A stretch of 64,000 nucleotides of DNA from Pararhizobium sp. (GTDB lineage Bacteria; Pseudomonadota; Alphaproteobacteria; Rhizobiales; Rhizobiaceae): positions 138,194-202,193 of the forward strand of contig JAURWE010000061.1 in NCBI GenBank assembly GCA_030655075.1, read 5' to 3'. The notes beneath the pieces were generated by a model. The model saw only the letters and a list, made by a program, of their open reading frames with translations. It made no database searches and had not been told where the DNA came from. Shown one piece after another: positions 1-8,691 of this stretch; the stretch's first letter is position 1; every line of letters begins with the position of its first letter. Position numbers and translations under genes: made by a program.

Positions 1-1
1 G

Positions 2-1336
2 ACGCGCATCTACGGCACCGCCTGGCACAGCCAGGAAGAGCTCGACCAGTATCTGCATGTGCTGGCCGAGGCCGAAAAGCGCGATCACCGCAAGCTCGGC
101 CGCGAGATGGACCTGTTCCTTTTCCAGGAAGTGGGCCCCGGCGTCGTCTTCTGGCACGGCAAGGGCTGGCGTGTCTTCCAGACGCTTGTCGCCTATATGC
201 GCCGGCGCCTGGCCGGCACCTATCAGGAGGTCAACGCGCCGCAGGTGCTCGACAAGTCGCTGTGGGAAACGTCCGGCCACTGGGGCTGGTACCGCGACAA
301 CATGTTCAAGGTGACCGTGGCCGGCGACGAGACCGACGACGAGCGTGTCTTCGCGCTGAAACCGATGAACTGCCCGGGCCATGTGCAGATCTTCAAACAT
401 GGCCTCAAGAGCTACCGCGAGCTGCCCATTCGCCTCGCCGAATTCGGCAATGTCCACCGCTACGAGCCCTCGGGCGCGCTGCACGGGCTGATGCGCGTGC
501 GCGGCTTCACCCAGGACGACGCCCATGTCTTCTGCACCGACGAGCAGATGGCGGCCGAGTGCCTCAGGATCAACGACCTGATCCTCTCGGTCTACAAGGA
601 TTTCGGTTTCGACGGCGAGATCACCATCAAGCTCTCGACCCGGCCGGAAAAGCGCGTCGGCGAGGATCACCTCTGGGACCGCGCCGAAAGCGTCATGACC
701 GAGGTTCTCGGCACGATCCAGAAACAGGCCAACAACATCCGCACCGGCATCCTGCCGGGCGAGGGTGCGTTTTATGGGCCGAAGTTCGAATATACGTTGA
801 AAGACGCCATCGGCCGCGAATGGCAGTGCGGCACGACGCAGGTCGACTTCAACCTGCCGGAACGGTTTGGCGCCTTCTACATCAACCAGAACTCGGAAAA
901 GCAGCAGCCTGTGATGATCCACCGCGCCATCTGCGGCTCGATGGAACGGTTCCTCGGCATTCTCATCGAGAACTTCGCCGGCCATTTCCCGCTGTGGCTG
1001 TCGCCGCTGCAGGTGGTGGTGGCGACGATCACGTCCGAGGCCGACGACTACGGCCGCGAGGTGGCCGAGCTTCTGCGCGAGGCGGGGTTGGAGGTCGAGA
1101 CCGACTTCCGCAACGAGAAGATCAACTACAAGGTCCGCGAGCACTCGGTGACCAAGGTGCCGGTGATCATCGTCTGCGGCATGCGCGAGGCCGAGGAACG
1201 CTCGGTCAACATCCGCCGCCTCGGCAGCCAGGCGCAGACGCCGATGTCGCTCGACGATGCCATCGCCTCGCTGGTGGATGAAGCAACGCCGCCGGACCTG
1301 AAGCGCAAGGCGGCCGCCAAAGCTGCCCGGGCTTAA
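2..1336 (+). CDS. thrS: Threonine--tRNA ligase, 3' part (runs off left edge)
   Basis: Class II aminoacyl-tRNA synthetase that charges tRNA-Thr in the cytoplasm. The reading frame is open from base 2, so 444 residues are visible of a protein usually about 640-670 long; the TGS and most of the editing domain lie outside the window. Visible are motif 2 (LHGLMRVRGFTQDDAHVF), the three residues that bind the catalytic zinc in this family (Cys in MNCPGH, His in DDAHVF, His in VMIHRAICGS) and motif 3 (GSMERFLGILIE), followed by the C-terminal anticodon-binding domain. It ends in TAA and is followed directly by a strong terminator. The truncation is a window edge and not a broken gene. Confidence 0.97.
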   Translation, partial: TRIYGTAWHSQEELDQYLHVLAEAEKRDHRKLGREMDLFLFQEVGPGVVFWHGKGWRVFQTLVAYMRRRLAGTYQEVNAPQVLDKSLWETSGHWGWYRDNMFKVTVAGDETDDERVFALKPMNCPGHVQIFKHGLKSYRELPIRLAEFGNVHRYEPSGALHGLMRVRGFTQDDAHVFCTDEQMAAECLRINDLILSVYKDFGFDGEITIKLSTRPEKRVGEDHLWDRAESVMTEVLGTIQKQANNIRTGILPGEGAFYGPKFEYTLKDAIGREWQCGTTQVDFNLPERFGAFYINQNSEKQQPVMIHRAICGSMERFLGILIENFAGHFPLWLSPLQVVVATITSEADDYGREVAELLREAGLEVETDFRNEKINYKVREHSVTKVPVIIVCGMREAEERSVNIRRLGSQAQTPMSLDDAIASLVDEATPPDLKRKAAAKAARA

Positions 1337-1350
1337 AAATACGCACGAAA

Positions 1351-1386
1351 AAGGCCCGTCGCGAAAAATACGCGGCGGGCCTTTTT
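1351..1386 (+). terminator. Rho-independent terminator of thrS
   Basis: A 13-bp stem with one G-U type mismatch (AAGGCCCGTCGCG pairing with CGCGGCGGGCCTT across an AAAAATA loop) is followed by a T run. It lies 14 bases after the thrS stop. The A-rich flank on the other side could let it also end transcripts arriving from the minus strand gene to its right. Confidence 0.9.
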
Positions 1387-1432
1387 GTGATCCAGGCTCA
1401 GAGCGACGGGTGCTCCGCGCCCGGAAGGTAAA

Positions 1433-1720
1433 TCAGCCTGGTTCCTTCATGGCTTCCATGGCTTCGCCGATATGCTTGGTGCAGGCAGCCGTGTCGCCGG
1501 CAGCCATCGCCACCTTGGCTTCGCTGACCGCCTTGGCGATCATGTCGTTCTTTTCAGCGGTCGGGCTTTCGGCCGGATCCTTCTGGGTCGAGGTCAGCTT
1601 CGTGACATCGGTTTCCAGCTTGGTGATGGTCGCCTCGTCGCACATTACGGCGTCCTGGGCATACACGGGGCCGGCAATCAGAAAGGCGACGGTGGCGGCA
1701 GCCAGCATGGATTTGATCAT
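1433..1720 (-). CDS. Small secreted alpha-helical protein, unknown function
   Basis: A 95-residue protein with a clear Sec signal peptide (about residues 1-21, ending in VYAQ), so the mature part of roughly 74 residues should be periplasmic. The mature part is predicted helical and charged, with two cysteines (CDEATI and AACTKH) that could form a disulfide. The start is supported by a strong AAGGAGG ribosome site. It is monocistronic. I recognise it only as a conserved rhizobial hypothetical; no catalytic motif is visible and no function is claimed. Confidence 0.8.
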   Translation of the reverse strand: MIKSMLAAATVAFLIAGPVYAQDAVMCDEATITKLETDVTKLTSTQKDPAESPTAEKNDMIAKAVSEAKVAMAAGDTAACTKHIGEAMEAMKEPG

Positions 1721-1899
1721 TGTTGTTTCCTCCTTGGGGCGCGCCAGTACATTACCGGTGCGATACAGCCAAGAAACTCGCGAGGTGAGGGGTTGTTCCT
1801 CAGGTAAAGAAAAATTAGCCTTAATTTAGCGAGTTATGAAATAATCCATACGCCAATAGGGCGATTCTGCGGAATGAAAATCCGGCAAGTGGCGGAGCC

Positions 1900-3621
1900 T
1901 CAGCTGTCTTTGCCGAAAATGGACTCCAGAGCGGCGTAGGTCGATGCGCCGAACTGGCCATCGATCGCCCCATTGTAGAGGCCGGCCTTCTTCAACTGTT
2001 CCTGCAGAGCCTTTTTGAAAGGTCCATCCAGATAGGGGCGGCTGATCTTCATCTCGCTCAGCGCCTGTGCATTGCCGCGCCGGATCGCCACATAGGCAAG
2101 CTCGGCCGCCCGTTTGCTGTCCTCGGCCGTCTTTGCCTGGCTGGAGACGATCACCGCAAGCATATACAGGGAGCCGAGCTGGCCTTTCTCGACCGCGCGC
2201 TCGTGCCACTTCCTGGCTTCGGCGATGTTCTTCTCGACGCCGTCTCCCGTGTGATACATCACCCCGAGAGCGCTGGCGGAATCGGCGTAGCCGAGGTCGG
2301 CTGCGCGCGTGAACCAGCGCAGGGCTTCGGACTTGTTCTGGACGGATTTGGGGCCGCTTAATCGGAGGATCCCGAGGTTGTTCATCGCCGCCAGCTCTTG
2401 CTTTTCAGCAGCCTTCGTCAACACGACGATGGCTTCGTCATAGCGTTTGGCCGTGTAGAGTGCGCGCCCGTACTGAAACTGGAACCGCACTTCGTCGGGA
2501 TATTCGGCCAATGCTGCTTCGCAAGCCTTGATGGCTTCCGGCGCATTCATCTCCGTCGCTGCCACGCCTGGCACGCTCGATATGCGCATCGGGTCGTGCG
2601 GGTTGGCCGCCAACCGGTCACAGTCGTTGGCCTCGGCCGTGTTGACCGACAGAGCGTCGATCTTCAGCCGGGCAAGCGTGGCAAAGCCGCAATTTGGAAA
2701 CAGGCGGGCATGCTCCTGGTAGAGGTCGATATTGTCGAGATTCTCAATCGAGCTCCAGTTGGCGCCCGCATTGTTGCAGGCATCCGACGCCAGCGCATCG
2801 CCGGATGGCAGCGATGCGACCTCGGTGCCGTTGCCGGCAGGCTTCAGATAGATCGCCTCGTCCGGCAGGCTGCCGTAGTCGAACGGCGTCTGGCCGCCGG
2901 ATGTCTGCTTCTTGACCGAGGCGGCGACGCTGCGGAACAGCATGTTGATCTCGAGGCCGGGCTTTTCGATATTGGCCAGAAGCGCTGTCGTGTAGGGGCT
3001 GTGTTCGCCTTCGCCGTCCTCGGCGATCGTCCCGGCGGCGGCCGAATAGCTGATCAGCAGCCCGGCGGTCGGCGCTTCGACCTTGGCAAGGCCGCGGCCG
3101 ATCGACCGGCCCGCCTTGCGGCGCTCCATATCGGCGATGAACGGATTGTTGCGGCACGAATCGAGCAGCACCAGCTTCAGCCCCTCGACACCCTCGATGG
3201 CGCCGAGCATGTCGTCGAGCGTTATCGTCTCGAACGGCACGCGCGTATCGGACTTCAATGTGGCATCGGTCGGAATGAGATAGTTGGTGCCGTTCATCTC
3301 CATGGCATGACCGGCATAATAGATGAGCGCGATATCGGCGCCGTCGGACTTTTCCGAAAAATCGGCCAGCGCCGTCTCGAACGATGCCTTGGTCGCATCG
3401 GTGACAAGCGTAACGCCGAAATCGAGCCGCCCCAGCGCCTGCGAAACCGCCGTCGCATCGTTGATCGGATTGCCGAGCCGACCGACGCTCGTATAGTCGG
3501 AATTGCCGATCACCAGCGCCACACGGCCGGCGGCAGAGACGGGCGAGGCGGCAAGGAGCGCGACGACAACGAGGAGCGCCAACCGGCGGATCGGGGCGGC
3601 AGAGAGACCAGAGTGGTGCAT
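1900..3621 (-). CDS. Secreted caspase-like (C14) peptidase with Sel1 repeats and C-terminal peptidoglycan-binding-like segment
   Basis: 573 residues. Residues 1-30 form a signal peptide (hydrophobic ALLVVVALLAASPVSA). Residues about 32-250 are a caspase-like p20 domain: the catalytic His is in YYAGHAMEM and the catalytic Cys in LLDSCRNNPF, both in the family spacing. Residues about 370-520 hold Sel1/TPR-like repeats (GILRLSGP..., ALGVMYHTGDGV), which normally bind protein. The C-terminal segment (KKAGLYNGAIDGQFGASTYAAL) resembles half of a peptidoglycan-binding repeat. GAGGA lies just before the ATG. The protein probably acts in the periplasm as a protease or a scaffold; its substrate is unknown. 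It stands alone, divergent from nothing and upstream of no obvious operon partner. Confidence 0.88.
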   Translation of the reverse strand: MHHSGLSAAPIRRLALLVVVALLAASPVSAAGRVALVIGNSDYTSVGRLGNPINDATAVSQALGRLDFGVTLVTDATKASFETALADFSEKSDGADIALIYYAGHAMEMNGTNYLIPTDATLKSDTRVPFETITLDDMLGAIEGVEGLKLVLLDSCRNNPFIADMERRKAGRSIGRGLAKVEAPTAGLLISYSAAAGTIAEDGEGEHSPYTTALLANIEKPGLEINMLFRSVAASVKKQTSGGQTPFDYGSLPDEAIYLKPAGNGTEVASLPSGDALASDACNNAGANWSSIENLDNIDLYQEHARLFPNCGFATLARLKIDALSVNTAEANDCDRLAANPHDPMRISSVPGVAATEMNAPEAIKACEAALAEYPDEVRFQFQYGRALYTAKRYDEAIVVLTKAAEKQELAAMNNLGILRLSGPKSVQNKSEALRWFTRAADLGYADSASALGVMYHTGDGVEKNIAEARKWHERAVEKGQLGSLYMLAVIVSSQAKTAEDSKRAAELAYVAIRRGNAQALSEMKISRPYLDGPFKKALQEQLKKAGLYNGAIDGQFGASTYAALESIFGKDS

Positions 3622-3719
3622 GTCATATCCTCGAATTCACGGAAACCGCGCATCGGCCGGGGCATTGAGACTGAAACGGCTGGCGAATGCAAGATATTCG
3701 CTTTGTTCGCCGGACGCGC

Positions 3720-4730
3720 TCAGTCCACCCGGCGGCAGGAGCCGCCCAGCACGAACCTTGGTGGCAAGATGACTTCCTGGGGCGGTTCGGTGGCGCCTTC
3801 CGGGGAGGTGATCCTGTGGAGGATCCGGGTTGCGACGGCCCGTCCCATGGCCATCGTGTCCTGGACGACCATGGTCAGTTTCGGGGTGATGACCTCACTC
3901 CACAGGACGTCGTCGATCATGGCGAGGGAGACGTCCTCCGGGCAACGAAATCCCAGTTCCTGCATCGCCATAAGCGCGGCCAGAGCCATGACATTGTTGG
4001 CGCCGATGATCGCCGTCGGCCGGTCGGCCCGTGTCAGGAGCCGCATCGCCTCGCCATAGGCGGCGCTTTTGACGTAGTTGCCATAGACCACCAGCGAGCG
4101 GTCGGGCTCGATACCTGCCCCCGCCATTGTTTGGGTAAAGCCTGTCAAGCGTTCTTGCGCTGTATAGAGATCGGTTGGTCCGCTGATGAAAGCGATGCGG
4201 CGATGGCCAAGCTTGAGCAGATGTTCCGTTAGCATGGCTGTCGCCAGCCGATTGTCGGAACCGACGAAGTCACGCTCGATGCCGGCGACCTTCTGGTCGA
4301 AGCAAACCACCGGCGTCTTGAGGCGCTGAACGACATCGACATAGGTCTGGTCATAGCCGTTTGGTGCCAAAACAAGTCCGGCAACCTTCAAGCCGGCGAG
4401 ATGCTCGATCAATTCGATCTCGCGGCCAGGCTTGCCGGATGAATCGGCGGCCAGGACGAAGTGACCGTGGTCGATCGCGTAGGTTTCCAGTTCCCGCCTG
4501 ATATCGCCGAAAAAGGCGTTGCCGATATTGCCGGTTACCAGGCCGATCAGCTTGCTGCGGCCTTTCGCCAGCGTTTGCGCCAGCGGGTCTGCAGCATAGC
4601 CGGTCGCATCGACGGCAACCTGAATGCGCGCCCGTGTTTTCTGATGGACCCGCGCCGGGTCGCTGAAGGCCAGCGAGACCGTCGAAACGGACACCCCCGC
4701 CAGTTTTGCTACATCACGTATCGTTGCCAT
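3720..4730 (-). CDS. LacI-family transcriptional regulator of the adjacent glycoside locus
   Basis: 336-residue repressor-type protein. The start is set at the ATG that gives MATIRDVAKLAGVSVSTVS, the standard LacI helix-turn-helix beginning; an upstream in-frame ATG at 4832 would add 34 residues that do not resemble the family, and one at 4751 adds seven. The N-terminal DNA-binding domain is followed by a hinge and a periplasmic-binding-like effector domain (KLIGLVTGNIGNAFF, FISGPTDLYTAQERLTGF). It is transcribed away from the GH29/ABC operon, with two operator-like palindromes between them, so it most likely represses that operon until a sugar product binds. Confidence 0.93.
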   Translation of the reverse strand: MATIRDVAKLAGVSVSTVSLAFSDPARVHQKTRARIQVAVDATGYAADPLAQTLAKGRSKLIGLVTGNIGNAFFGDIRRELETYAIDHGHFVLAADSSGKPGREIELIEHLAGLKVAGLVLAPNGYDQTYVDVVQRLKTPVVCFDQKVAGIERDFVGSDNRLATAMLTEHLLKLGHRRIAFISGPTDLYTAQERLTGFTQTMAGAGIEPDRSLVVYGNYVKSAAYGEAMRLLTRADRPTAIIGANNVMALAALMAMQELGFRCPEDVSLAMIDDVLWSEVITPKLTMVVQDTMAMGRAVATRILHRITSPEGATEPPQEVILPPRFVLGGSCRRVD

Positions 4731-4874
4731 CTGCTCTTCGAACCGTTTCATAAGAAATTTGGCTGACGCGCCCTGATTCACTCCAGAAAATACGATACTT
4801 CGGTCCTTGTGGTCAATGTTTGCGGTTCTCACTCAATCTCGAGCGAATAATGCGATTATTTTTCTAATATATTA

Positions 4875-4890
4875 TCAACACAGCTGTTGA
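4875..4890. promoter_or_regulatory. Inverted repeat overlapping a TTGACA-like -35 box
   Basis: TCAACA-CAGC-TGTTGA forms a 6-bp dyad with a 4-base centre, and its right arm runs into TTGACA (4887-4892), a good -35 candidate for the rightward operon. I cannot place a convincing -10 at the usual distance, so the promoter assignment is tentative. Confidence 0.4.
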
Positions 4891-4896
4891 CAACAA

Positions 4897-4936
4897 ATCG
4901 AACCGGTACGATCCTTGGCTATCGTACCGGTTCGAC
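4897..4936. promoter_or_regulatory. Paired LacI-type operators (inverted repeat)
   Basis: Two near-palindromes centred on ACCGGT, at 4897-4912 (ATCGAACCGGTACGAT) and 4921-4936 (ATCGTACCGGTTCGAC), each have the CG-centred form usual for LacI-family operators. The second is the exact reverse complement of the first over 15 bases (4898-4912 and 4921-4935, 8-base spacer). They sit 40 bases upstream of the GH29 start, where bound repressor would block transcription. Confidence 0.75.
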
Positions 4937-4975
4937 AATTCGAGCCTTTTCATTGATTAGGGGTGGAGTGATCAT

Positions 4976-6298
4976 ATGAACGAGAGGGTGTCGAAGACAG
5001 GATTGGCTGTGCCGGATGGCAAGGTGTGGTTCGATTGGGCCCGTTTCGGCATGTTCATCCATTTCGGCCTCTATGCACTGGGCGCCCGGCACGAGTGGTT
5101 GAAGAGCAAAGAGGAGATGACGACCGAAACCTATGCCAAGTATTTCGAGCATTTCGACCCCGATCTTTACGACCCGAAGGACTGGGCTCGCAAGGCCCGC
5201 GAATCGGGCATGAAATATGTGGTGTTGACGGCCAAGCACCATGATGGATTTTGTCTGTGGGACAGCAAGTTTACCGATTACAAGGCGACCAGGACGCCCT
5301 ACGGCGCGGACCTGCTCGGCCCTTTCGTCGAGGCGTTCCGCGCCGAAGGTCTCAAGGTCGGCTTCTACTACTCGCTGCTGGACTGGCACCACCCCGATTT
5401 TACCATCGACAGACACCACCCGCAGCGCAATCATCCCGATGTCGCATCTCTGAATGCCGGACGCGATGGTGCGCGGTACGCGGCCTACATGCGCGATCAG
5501 GTCACGGAATTGCTGACCGGTTTCGGCAAAATCGATATCATCTGGTTCGATTTCAGTTATCCGCACCGTCCGTACAAGGGGTTGCCGGGCAAGGGTCGCG
5601 ACGACTGGGAGAGCGAAGAGCTGATTACGCTGGTGCGGCATTTGCAGTCCGATATCATCGTCGGCGACCGGCTGGACCTGCCGACGGACGGCAATCACCC
5701 CAAGGATCTGGCAACACCGGAGCAATATACGCCCCGCATCGCCCCAACGCTGGATGGCAAGCCGGTCCGGTGGGAGGTGTGCCACACCATGGGCGGCGCC
5801 TGGGGCTATCACCGCGATGAGGAGAGCTGGAAGGACGCCGCTCAACTCATCAATCTTTTGATCGACGCGGTCTCGCTCGGCGGCAATCTGCTGATGAATG
5901 TCGGTCCGAACGGACGGGGGGCCTTCGATGGGCGGGCTGAACGGGCGCTTGTCATCTATCGAACCTGGATGGATCTGAATGCGCGCTCGATTCACGGTGC
6001 GGGTGCGTCGAGGTTTGTAGCCCCCAATGGCTGCAAATTTACCCAATCCCGCAACCGGCTGTATCTGCATATCCAGACCTGGCCGTTTCGCCACATCCAT
6101 ATCGAACGGCTCGCGGGCAAGGTGAAATACGCCCAGTTCCTGCACGATGCCAGTGAGGTGCAGTGGCTCGATCCGGTGCTGCAGAGCGAAGGCGACAACA
6201 TGAGCGTTGTTGGCGGCGAGGGCATTCTGACGCTCGAACTGCCGGTGCGCAGGCCCGAAGTCGTCGTGCCGGTCATCGAACTCATCCTCGAAGCCTGA
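4976..6298 (+). CDS. GH29-family glycosidase (alpha-L-fucosidase type)
   Basis: 440 residues, catalytic TIM barrel of the GH29 type: FGMFIHFGLYA near residue 25, the KYVVLTAKHHDGF strand near residue 82, and IDIIWFDFSY near residue 183, whose Asp is at the place of the family nucleophile. HTMGGAWGYH and GGNLLMNVGPNGRG are further family hallmarks. There is no signal peptide, so it is cytoplasmic and would act on oligosaccharides or glycosides brought in by the ABC transporter encoded downstream. GGAG precedes the ATG. It is the first gene of the operon facing the LacI regulator. Fucosidase is the usual activity, but substrate assignment within GH29 is not secure. Confidence 0.92.
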   Translation: MNERVSKTGLAVPDGKVWFDWARFGMFIHFGLYALGARHEWLKSKEEMTTETYAKYFEHFDPDLYDPKDWARKARESGMKYVVLTAKHHDGFCLWDSKFTDYKATRTPYGADLLGPFVEAFRAEGLKVGFYYSLLDWHHPDFTIDRHHPQRNHPDVASLNAGRDGARYAAYMRDQVTELLTGFGKIDIIWFDFSYPHRPYKGLPGKGRDDWESEELITLVRHLQSDIIVGDRLDLPTDGNHPKDLATPEQYTPRIAPTLDGKPVRWEVCHTMGGAWGYHRDEESWKDAAQLINLLIDAVSLGGNLLMNVGPNGRGAFDGRAERALVIYRTWMDLNARSIHGAGASRFVAPNGCKFTQSRNRLYLHIQTWPFRHIHIERLAGKVKYAQFLHDASEVQWLDPVLQSEGDNMSVVGGEGILTLELPVRRPEVVVPVIELILEA

Positions 6299-6355
6299 CC
6301 GGGAAAGGGCATTCGCTGACAGGACGCGCCACAGGCAGACGAAGGAGGAGGAAAC

Positions 6356-7210
6356 ATGAACAACCTATTTTTTGCGGCCGCTCCGGAAACCGGCGCTGTA
6401 TCCTGCAGCAGCCATAGAGGCCCGAAAAGCATCGAACCGGACCTTTTTGCCGACATGGCGCCGGTTCTGGCAGATCTGGCCGAGACAGGGGCCGGGGCGG
6501 TATCCTTGGGCGGGTCCCGGGCCAAGAAGCGGTCGGACTCACAATCGGACTATGATTTTCGCGTCTATGCCAAGGCGTTCAAGGGGCCGGAGCTGGAGCA
6601 GACCAGCGCCTGGGGACGGTTTGAAGAGGTCTGGCGCCTCTGGGAAGCCAGAGGCTTGCGCATCGACGGAGTCTGGTGGCGCGAATATGGCAGCGTGCAG
6701 AGGAAGCTGGATGCCTGGATGTCCGGAACGGCCGTCGCCGATCCCTATGTATGGACGATCTGGGGCTATCATCTGCCCACCGATCTTGCTCATCAGATCA
6801 TCATCACGGATCCCGATGGAATTCTGACCGGTTGGAAGGCACAGCTATCGACCTATCCGGAGGCCTTGCGGAAATCGATCATCGCCAAGCATCTACCGGT
6901 GCTGAGATACTGGGCGGCGGACTACCACTATGCCAGCAAAGTGCAGTGTGGCGATGCCGTGTTTCTGGCCGGCCTGACCGCAAAGCTGGTGCAGGCCATC
7001 CTGCAGATCATTTTTGCCCTCAATCGCACCTACTATCCCGGTGACGGCTGGAACCTCGCAATCGCTGATGGTTTCGCAACGCTTCCGCGCTCTTTCGGAG
7101 CAAGGATGGCCGCAATCCTGCAACCCTGCAATGATTCAAACAGCGTCCAGCGACAACGGGCCGAGCTCATTGCCATCATTTCCGAACTGGAGGTGCTGGT
7201 CGTGGAATAG
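6356..7210 (+). CDS. Nucleotidyltransferase-fold protein (DUF4037-like) inside the sugar operon
   Basis: 284 residues. Near residue 48 it shows SLGGSRAKKRSDSQSDYDF, which matches the GSx(8-10)SDxD active-site pattern of the polymerase-beta-like nucleotidyltransferases, with two carboxylates for metal binding. The C-terminal half is helical (LRYWAADYHYASK, LTAKLVQAILQIIFALNRTYYPGDGW), resembling the kanamycin-nucleotidyltransferase type C-terminal domain. A strong GGAGGAGG site precedes the ATG. It lies between the GH29 and transporter genes in the same direction. It could modify a small molecule or be a regulator; the substrate is not evident. Confidence 0.75.
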   Translation: MNNLFFAAAPETGAVSCSSHRGPKSIEPDLFADMAPVLADLAETGAGAVSLGGSRAKKRSDSQSDYDFRVYAKAFKGPELEQTSAWGRFEEVWRLWEARGLRIDGVWWREYGSVQRKLDAWMSGTAVADPYVWTIWGYHLPTDLAHQIIITDPDGILTGWKAQLSTYPEALRKSIIAKHLPVLRYWAADYHYASKVQCGDAVFLAGLTAKLVQAILQIIFALNRTYYPGDGWNLAIADGFATLPRSFGARMAAILQPCNDSNSVQRQRAELIAIISELEVLVVE

Positions 7211-7320
7211 TGCTGGCCGCAGCGCCAGTCGAGACAGTGCAAGGTACGCTTGGAGGAAGCGCCGGTCACACCAAACGACACTTTGACCAATCCCAACCAA
7301 ACCCGATGGAGGAGAAGATC

Positions 7321-8538
7321 ATGACGTTCACTCGATTGTTGGCAACGGCCGCGCTAATCGGCCTTGCTGCCGCAAACCCCACGCTGGCAGACGACGCGCC
7401 GGTAACGCTGACATGGCAGATGTGGGGAACTGACAGTAACAAGCCGGTTCTCCAGGAAATGGCGGATCTGGTTCATAAAGAATATCCGAATATCACGGTG
7501 AACGTGCAGATCAGTGGCTGGACCGACTACTGGACCAAGCTTCCGATCCAAGCATCGTCGGGCCAACTCGCCGATATCGTCAGTATGACGTCGTCGCGCG
7601 TTCCCAATTTCTATACGATACTCGAACCGCTCGATGCGCATTTTGCGACTGACGGTTTCGATACCAGCGTCTTTGAACCATCCATTCTTGCTGCCCTGTC
7701 CTTCGACAAGACCGTCTATTCCTTGCCGTATGACGTTGGTCCCTGGCTCATTTATTACAACAAGGACAAGTTCGCCAAGGCGGGCGTGCCCGAGCCGAAA
7801 CCAGGCTGGACAATGGCCGATCTGCGGGCGACAGCCAAAGCGCTGACAGGAGACGGTTCTTACGGGTATTCGATCCAGCTTGCCGATTTCATCACATTGC
7901 CGCGGGCGTTGGGCGCGGAATATGTCACCGACGACGGCCAGTTCGATCTTCTCAACGCAGCGAACGTGAAGGCAGTGACCGAACTGGTCGACATGGCCAG
8001 CAAGGATCACTCGACAACGCCGATTTCCGCCGGTGGCGGTGGTCAGGAAGGGCGTGGGGCTTTCACCTCGGGAGGCGGAGCAATGTTCAGCGATGGTCCC
8101 TGGTCGCTCATCGATCTGAGCAAGGAGGTAACATTCAAGCTGGGCGTGACCTCGCTGCCACGCGGCGAAGGTCCTCTTCGTGCGATCACCGCCGGTTCCG
8201 GCTTCGGGGTTTCTGCTGCCAGCCCCAACAAGGAAGCCGCCTATAAGGCGCTGCAGGTTCTGACCGGTGCAAAGGTCGCTGAAATCCTCGGACGCACCGG
8301 TCGCGCTCTTCCCGCACGCATTGCCCAACAGCATTTTTGGATCGAGGTTGCGGCCAAGGACGTTGCCGGTGCACGCGAGGCACTCGAATATTCCTTCGCC
8401 AATACCATTCAGTACAAGGTGACCAGCAACTGGACCGAGTTTGAAAACCAGTTCAGCCAGAACATTCCTCTGGCGGCCAATGGCGACGTTACGCCGGAAG
8501 AGATGTTGAGGACCGTGCAGGAGCTTGTTCAGCAGTAG
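7321..8538 (+). CDS. Carbohydrate ABC transporter, periplasmic substrate-binding protein
   Basis: 405 residues of the family 1 extracellular solute-binding type (UgpB/MalE-like). The start is the ATG after GGAGGAGAAG; it gives a signal peptide MTFTRLLATAALIGLAAANP, while the longer upstream frame from 7210 would bury it. The mature region has the family features LTWQMWGTDSNKP at the start, DVGPWLIYYNKDKFAKAG, and a C-terminal EEMLRTVQELVQQ helix. It captures the sugar in the periplasm and hands it to the two permeases encoded next. A perfect hairpin follows the stop codon. Confidence 0.93.
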   Translation: MTFTRLLATAALIGLAAANPTLADDAPVTLTWQMWGTDSNKPVLQEMADLVHKEYPNITVNVQISGWTDYWTKLPIQASSGQLADIVSMTSSRVPNFYTILEPLDAHFATDGFDTSVFEPSILAALSFDKTVYSLPYDVGPWLIYYNKDKFAKAGVPEPKPGWTMADLRATAKALTGDGSYGYSIQLADFITLPRALGAEYVTDDGQFDLLNAANVKAVTELVDMASKDHSTTPISAGGGGQEGRGAFTSGGGAMFSDGPWSLIDLSKEVTFKLGVTSLPRGEGPLRAITAGSGFGVSAASPNKEAAYKALQVLTGAKVAEILGRTGRALPARIAQQHFWIEVAAKDVAGAREALEYSFANTIQYKVTSNWTEFENQFSQNIPLAANGDVTPEEMLRTVQELVQQ

Positions 8539-8550
8539 ACCTGCATTGCC

Positions 8551-8578
8551 TGACAAGCGGCATCAGAGCCGCTTGTCA
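8551..8578 (+). promoter_or_regulatory. Intercistronic hairpin after the binding-protein gene
   Basis: An 11-bp perfect stem (TGACAAGCGGC and GCCGCTTGTCA, loop ATCAGA) without a T run lies in the 153-base gap between the binding-protein and permease genes. Such hairpins protect the upstream mRNA and allow the binding protein to be made in excess over the membrane subunits. Confidence 0.7.
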
Positions 8579-8691
8579 GCGACCTTTCGCCGGATCTTCG
8601 ACTCTGTCCCGCGCCGTTGGACTGCCGGACACTGCACGGGATCTGCCCTATCGCGTCTTCGCCGATTTCACCCAGCACCTTGGGAGGCAGC

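Noticed and set aside
1..60. thrS as a truncated pseudogene
   Set aside because: The frame is open to base 2; the missing part is outside the window.
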